From assembly GCA_963669155.1 (NCBI GenBank), contig OZ022586.1:3524732-3588731 (forward strand): a DNA stretch of 64,000 nt. Reading direction: 5' to 3'. Position numbers and translations under genes: made by a program. Origin of the DNA: Arbacia lixula (Eukaryota > Echinodermata > Echinoidea > Arbacioida > Arbaciidae). Under the pieces are notes generated by a model. The model was given only the letters and a program-made list of their open reading frames with translations. It was not told the origin of the DNA and ran no database searches. Shown here piece after piece: positions 61,540-64,000 of this stretch; the first letter of the stretch is position 1, and each line of letters starts with the position of its first letter.

Positions 61540-61990
61540 TTTGATCTAGACCAGACAATATCTAGCTTGTGCATTGCATGAATGTGTATTTTCTTGCTTT
61601 GATCTAGATCAGACAATAACTAGCTTTCTTTGCATGAACGTGTATGGTTAGCTTTGATCTAGATCAGACAATATCAAGCTTGTGCATTGCATGAATGCGA
61701 TCTTGCTTTGATCTACATGTACACTACAGCTCAAAGGAATTGGCATAGGGAAAGGGAAAAGGAAGAAAGGGAAGGAGCCGCAGTTTTAAACCGCTGTATA
61801 TTTTGTCCAGTTTAGCATGAAACATGATGCATTAGTTCATGCTGAACTGGACAAAAACCATGTATACCGCGGTTTAAAACTGCAGCTCCTTCCCTTTCTT
61901 CCCTTTCCCTTTCCCTATGCCAATTCCTTTGAGCTGAAGTGCATGTAGATCAGACAAAATCTACAAGTACCCTGTGCATTGCATGAACGC
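61540..61990. repeat. Tandem repeat of about 50-58 bp, split by MITE D
   Basis: Units contain GCTTTGATCTAGATCAGACA and GCTTGTGCATTGCATGAA. The array resumes after the MITE with GTAGATCAGACAAAATCTA and GTGCATTGCATGAACG. Confidence 0.75.
61722..61941. mobile_element. MITE family D, copy 2, inserted in a tandem array
   Basis: CACTACAGCTCAAAGGAATT and AATTCCTTTGAGCTGAAGTG at the ends. CATGTA flanks both sides (61716-61721, 61942-61947). Confidence 0.88.
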
Positions 61991-62164
61991 ATATTTTTGG
62001 TTTTCATTTTCTCTCCCTCTACGCCTAAGTAGCCTTGCTTTAACACTGTTGGACATTTTTAATCCAAACTGAAATAATTATAGAATCAAGTACTCATTAG
62101 ACAAGTCACTTAATCATTCTCCTGTTGTATCAGTCCATCTGAGCCAGACCAAATAAGAAGTCCA

Positions 62165-62327
62165 GGGCCCTGTTGCATAAAACTTACCATTAATGGTAAC
62201 TTTGCTACAAATGGTAATTTTTATGGAAACTTGAATTTCATTGGCTGTCAAGCAATGTTACCATGGTAGTTAACATTGATATATGGCGGAGTTACCATTA
62301 ATGGTAAGTTTTATGCAACGGAGCCCT
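62165..62327. mobile_element. MITE family A, copy 7
   Basis: GGGCCCTGTTGCATAAAACT and AGTTTTATGCAACGGAGCCC; core TTTCATTGGCTGTCAAGCAA in the same orientation as the copy at 46806. Confidence 0.88.
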
Positions 62328-62812
62328 GAAATGACTACTGTAGCCAGGCCTGTTTATCGGATATACATGTAGTGTGAAATAAAAATTCGCAGCAGCCTGG
62401 AAGCCAGGCTATGCAACTGTGTGCAAAATGAATGAAGCTTGGTCTGTACAGTGGAGCCTGAGATCAAATGCACAGTGATTACAATCAAATGCACAGTGAT
62501 TGCAATCAAATGCACAATGATGGCAACCAAATACAATCAGCTCCATACATTGACTGCAATCTGACTGCAATAGATTGCAATCAGCCGTGACGTTGATCTC
62601 AGGCCCAAATGTACAATGTACGTATCCATACATGCACATGTACAATGTACATGTACACAGTATTATGATGTTGCGATTGCAGCAGTGCATGGGATTGAAA
62701 AAAGGCCACACTCTACTCTTGTAGCTGTAAACCTAGGCAACCGGAACACCACACAGTACACAAGTTTACAAGCATCGTACATACAGTGACAGTTCATGCA
62801 AGCTGGCAATTA

Positions 62813-63333
62813 TTAAAGGCTTAGTCCACCCTGAAATTAAGTTGGTTTTATTTAATGCAAGAAACATATGAGTGAAGGTTTGATGAAAATGTGTCACAGG
62901 ATAAGAAAGTTACAATTGTTTGATTTTTTTTTGTGACATCACATGCAAGGTGCTCCCCAGTACATTTATCTATTTGAAAATGTCAATTTTCTTAAAAGAA
63001 TGCATCATTTCATTTACACATGTTTTCAATACATCATTAGAAACATGTTTTTATCCACATGCCTCTGTGAAAAAAAAACATATTCCTTCATCAAATACAG
63101 AAAAAGAGCAATTCATGGAATCATACAGCACACATTTGGGAAAGCAACTTGCACGTGAAGTCACAAAATTAAGATTTTAGAAGACCATAAAAGTTTCTTA
63201 TCCTTCAAAGGATTTCCGTCATGCAGTTCATGTACATCTTCACTAATAATGCATGTACAGCACAGTTTATTTTGTTTTTCTGCTTTCATTGAAACCAACT
63301 TAACTCCAGGGCTGGTTATACATGTAGCTTTAA
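62813..63333. mobile_element. MITE family C, copy 8, near full length
   Basis: TTAAAGGCTTAGTCCACCCT at left, AGCTTTAA at right. Inner TTTTGTGACATCACATGCAAG and GCACGTGAAGTCACAAAA pair. Confidence 0.75.
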
Positions 63334-64000
63334 ATGCTGACCTGATGCTAAAACTATTTTTTTAACAGAAAGGAAACAGGAAAGATTAACCAAAACCACC
63401 ACCATTTAACAAACCAAAGGTCTGCTTTTGTGTCAAAATGCAAGCAGTGTGAAATTATGTGGGCGATTGTCAAAATTCTGTCAGATTACATGGATACATA
63501 AGTATGAACAATCATACAATGTATTAGAGAAGTATACGCTCACATCATTTTCCTGGTCTTGTATTTTAGAAACTATACTACATACGAGCTGAATTAATAC
63601 AATTGTCTTCATGCACATGTCCATGGATAATAATTTGTTACGAATTGTACATCGTACATGAATGCAATATTTCTGTTATATCCTTTTCTGATTATTTATA
63701 TTAATGCTCAATTCTAAACAGACAAGTTCATAAAGACAATAAACAGTGTAGTCCAAAGAGAGTTTGTGTTAAGTTGTTAGCAGTAGAGATGACGCTAAAT
63801 TACATGTAGTTGTGGAAATAAGGTACCATTTAAATGTGATGTGTAGTGAAAACTGAAAAATACAGAACATAATTAAACAGCAAATGGAACAATGAGATGT
63901 TACTGCTATTACTACGTTTGCAGTTTGCAGTTTGTACGATGGCTATTATGGGTTGTGAGAGGTAATATAAATTGTGAAAGTGAGAATATGGTTATGATTA
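63334..64000. other. Nothing recognised
   Basis: AT-rich unique sequence to the window end. Confidence 0.5.

Overview
The window is animal nuclear DNA, not bacterial or viral. It has spliced exons with GT/AG borders, microsatellites, long purine tracts and a very high load of short palindromic transposons. The repeat style (many TTAA-flanked and GGGCCCTGTTGCATAAAAC-ended MITEs, frequent TACATGTA, (GA)n and (GT)n tracts) and the exon sequences suggest a marine invertebrate deuterostome, most likely an echinoderm. That assignment is inference.

The one gene I can name is on the minus strand and fills most of the window. It is a phosphatase and actin regulator (PHACTR) homologue. In transcription order the exons are 45006-44830 (carries the PHACTR N-terminal motif LFRPWKWRKK), 37569-37528, 36598-36554, 10196-9942 (proline/lysine-rich), 6745-6655 (APPVAPKR) and 2392-2271 (acidic stretch that precedes the C-terminal RPEL repeats in this family). 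All splice phases agree, giving one open frame through six exons. The C-terminal RPEL and PP1-binding exons must lie beyond base 1, and the first exon probably lies beyond the right edge. A further possible exon (39350-39256) and a possible alternative first exon (10854-10773, with a TATA-like box at 11031) are listed separately. A nested plus-strand terminal exon at 42824-43063 encodes an unrecognised protein end.

Everything else is intron filled with repeats: at least fifteen small inverted-repeat families, a 2.35-kb hAT-like element with a perfect 8-bp duplication (3051-5399), a 641-bp Tc1-like element (34489-35129), a 170-190-bp hAT-like family with 8-bp duplications (four copies), a tRNA-derived SINE (58845-59008), a degenerate LINE 3' end (40283-40745), several minisatellites, and a 1.5-kb element (47818-49326) whose 150-173-bp units each carry tandem nuclear-receptor half-sites. 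At 55.5-56.65 kb a tandem duplication has received a different MITE in each copy.

Region by region: 1-11 kb holds the 3' exons and the hAT-like element; 11-36 kb is one large intron rich in MITEs and purine tracts; 36-45 kb holds the short linker exons, the Tc1-like element just upstream, the LINE remnant and the nested plus-strand exon; 45-64 kb is the upstream intron or flank, with the half-site array, a 1-kb polypurine block and stacked transposon insertions.
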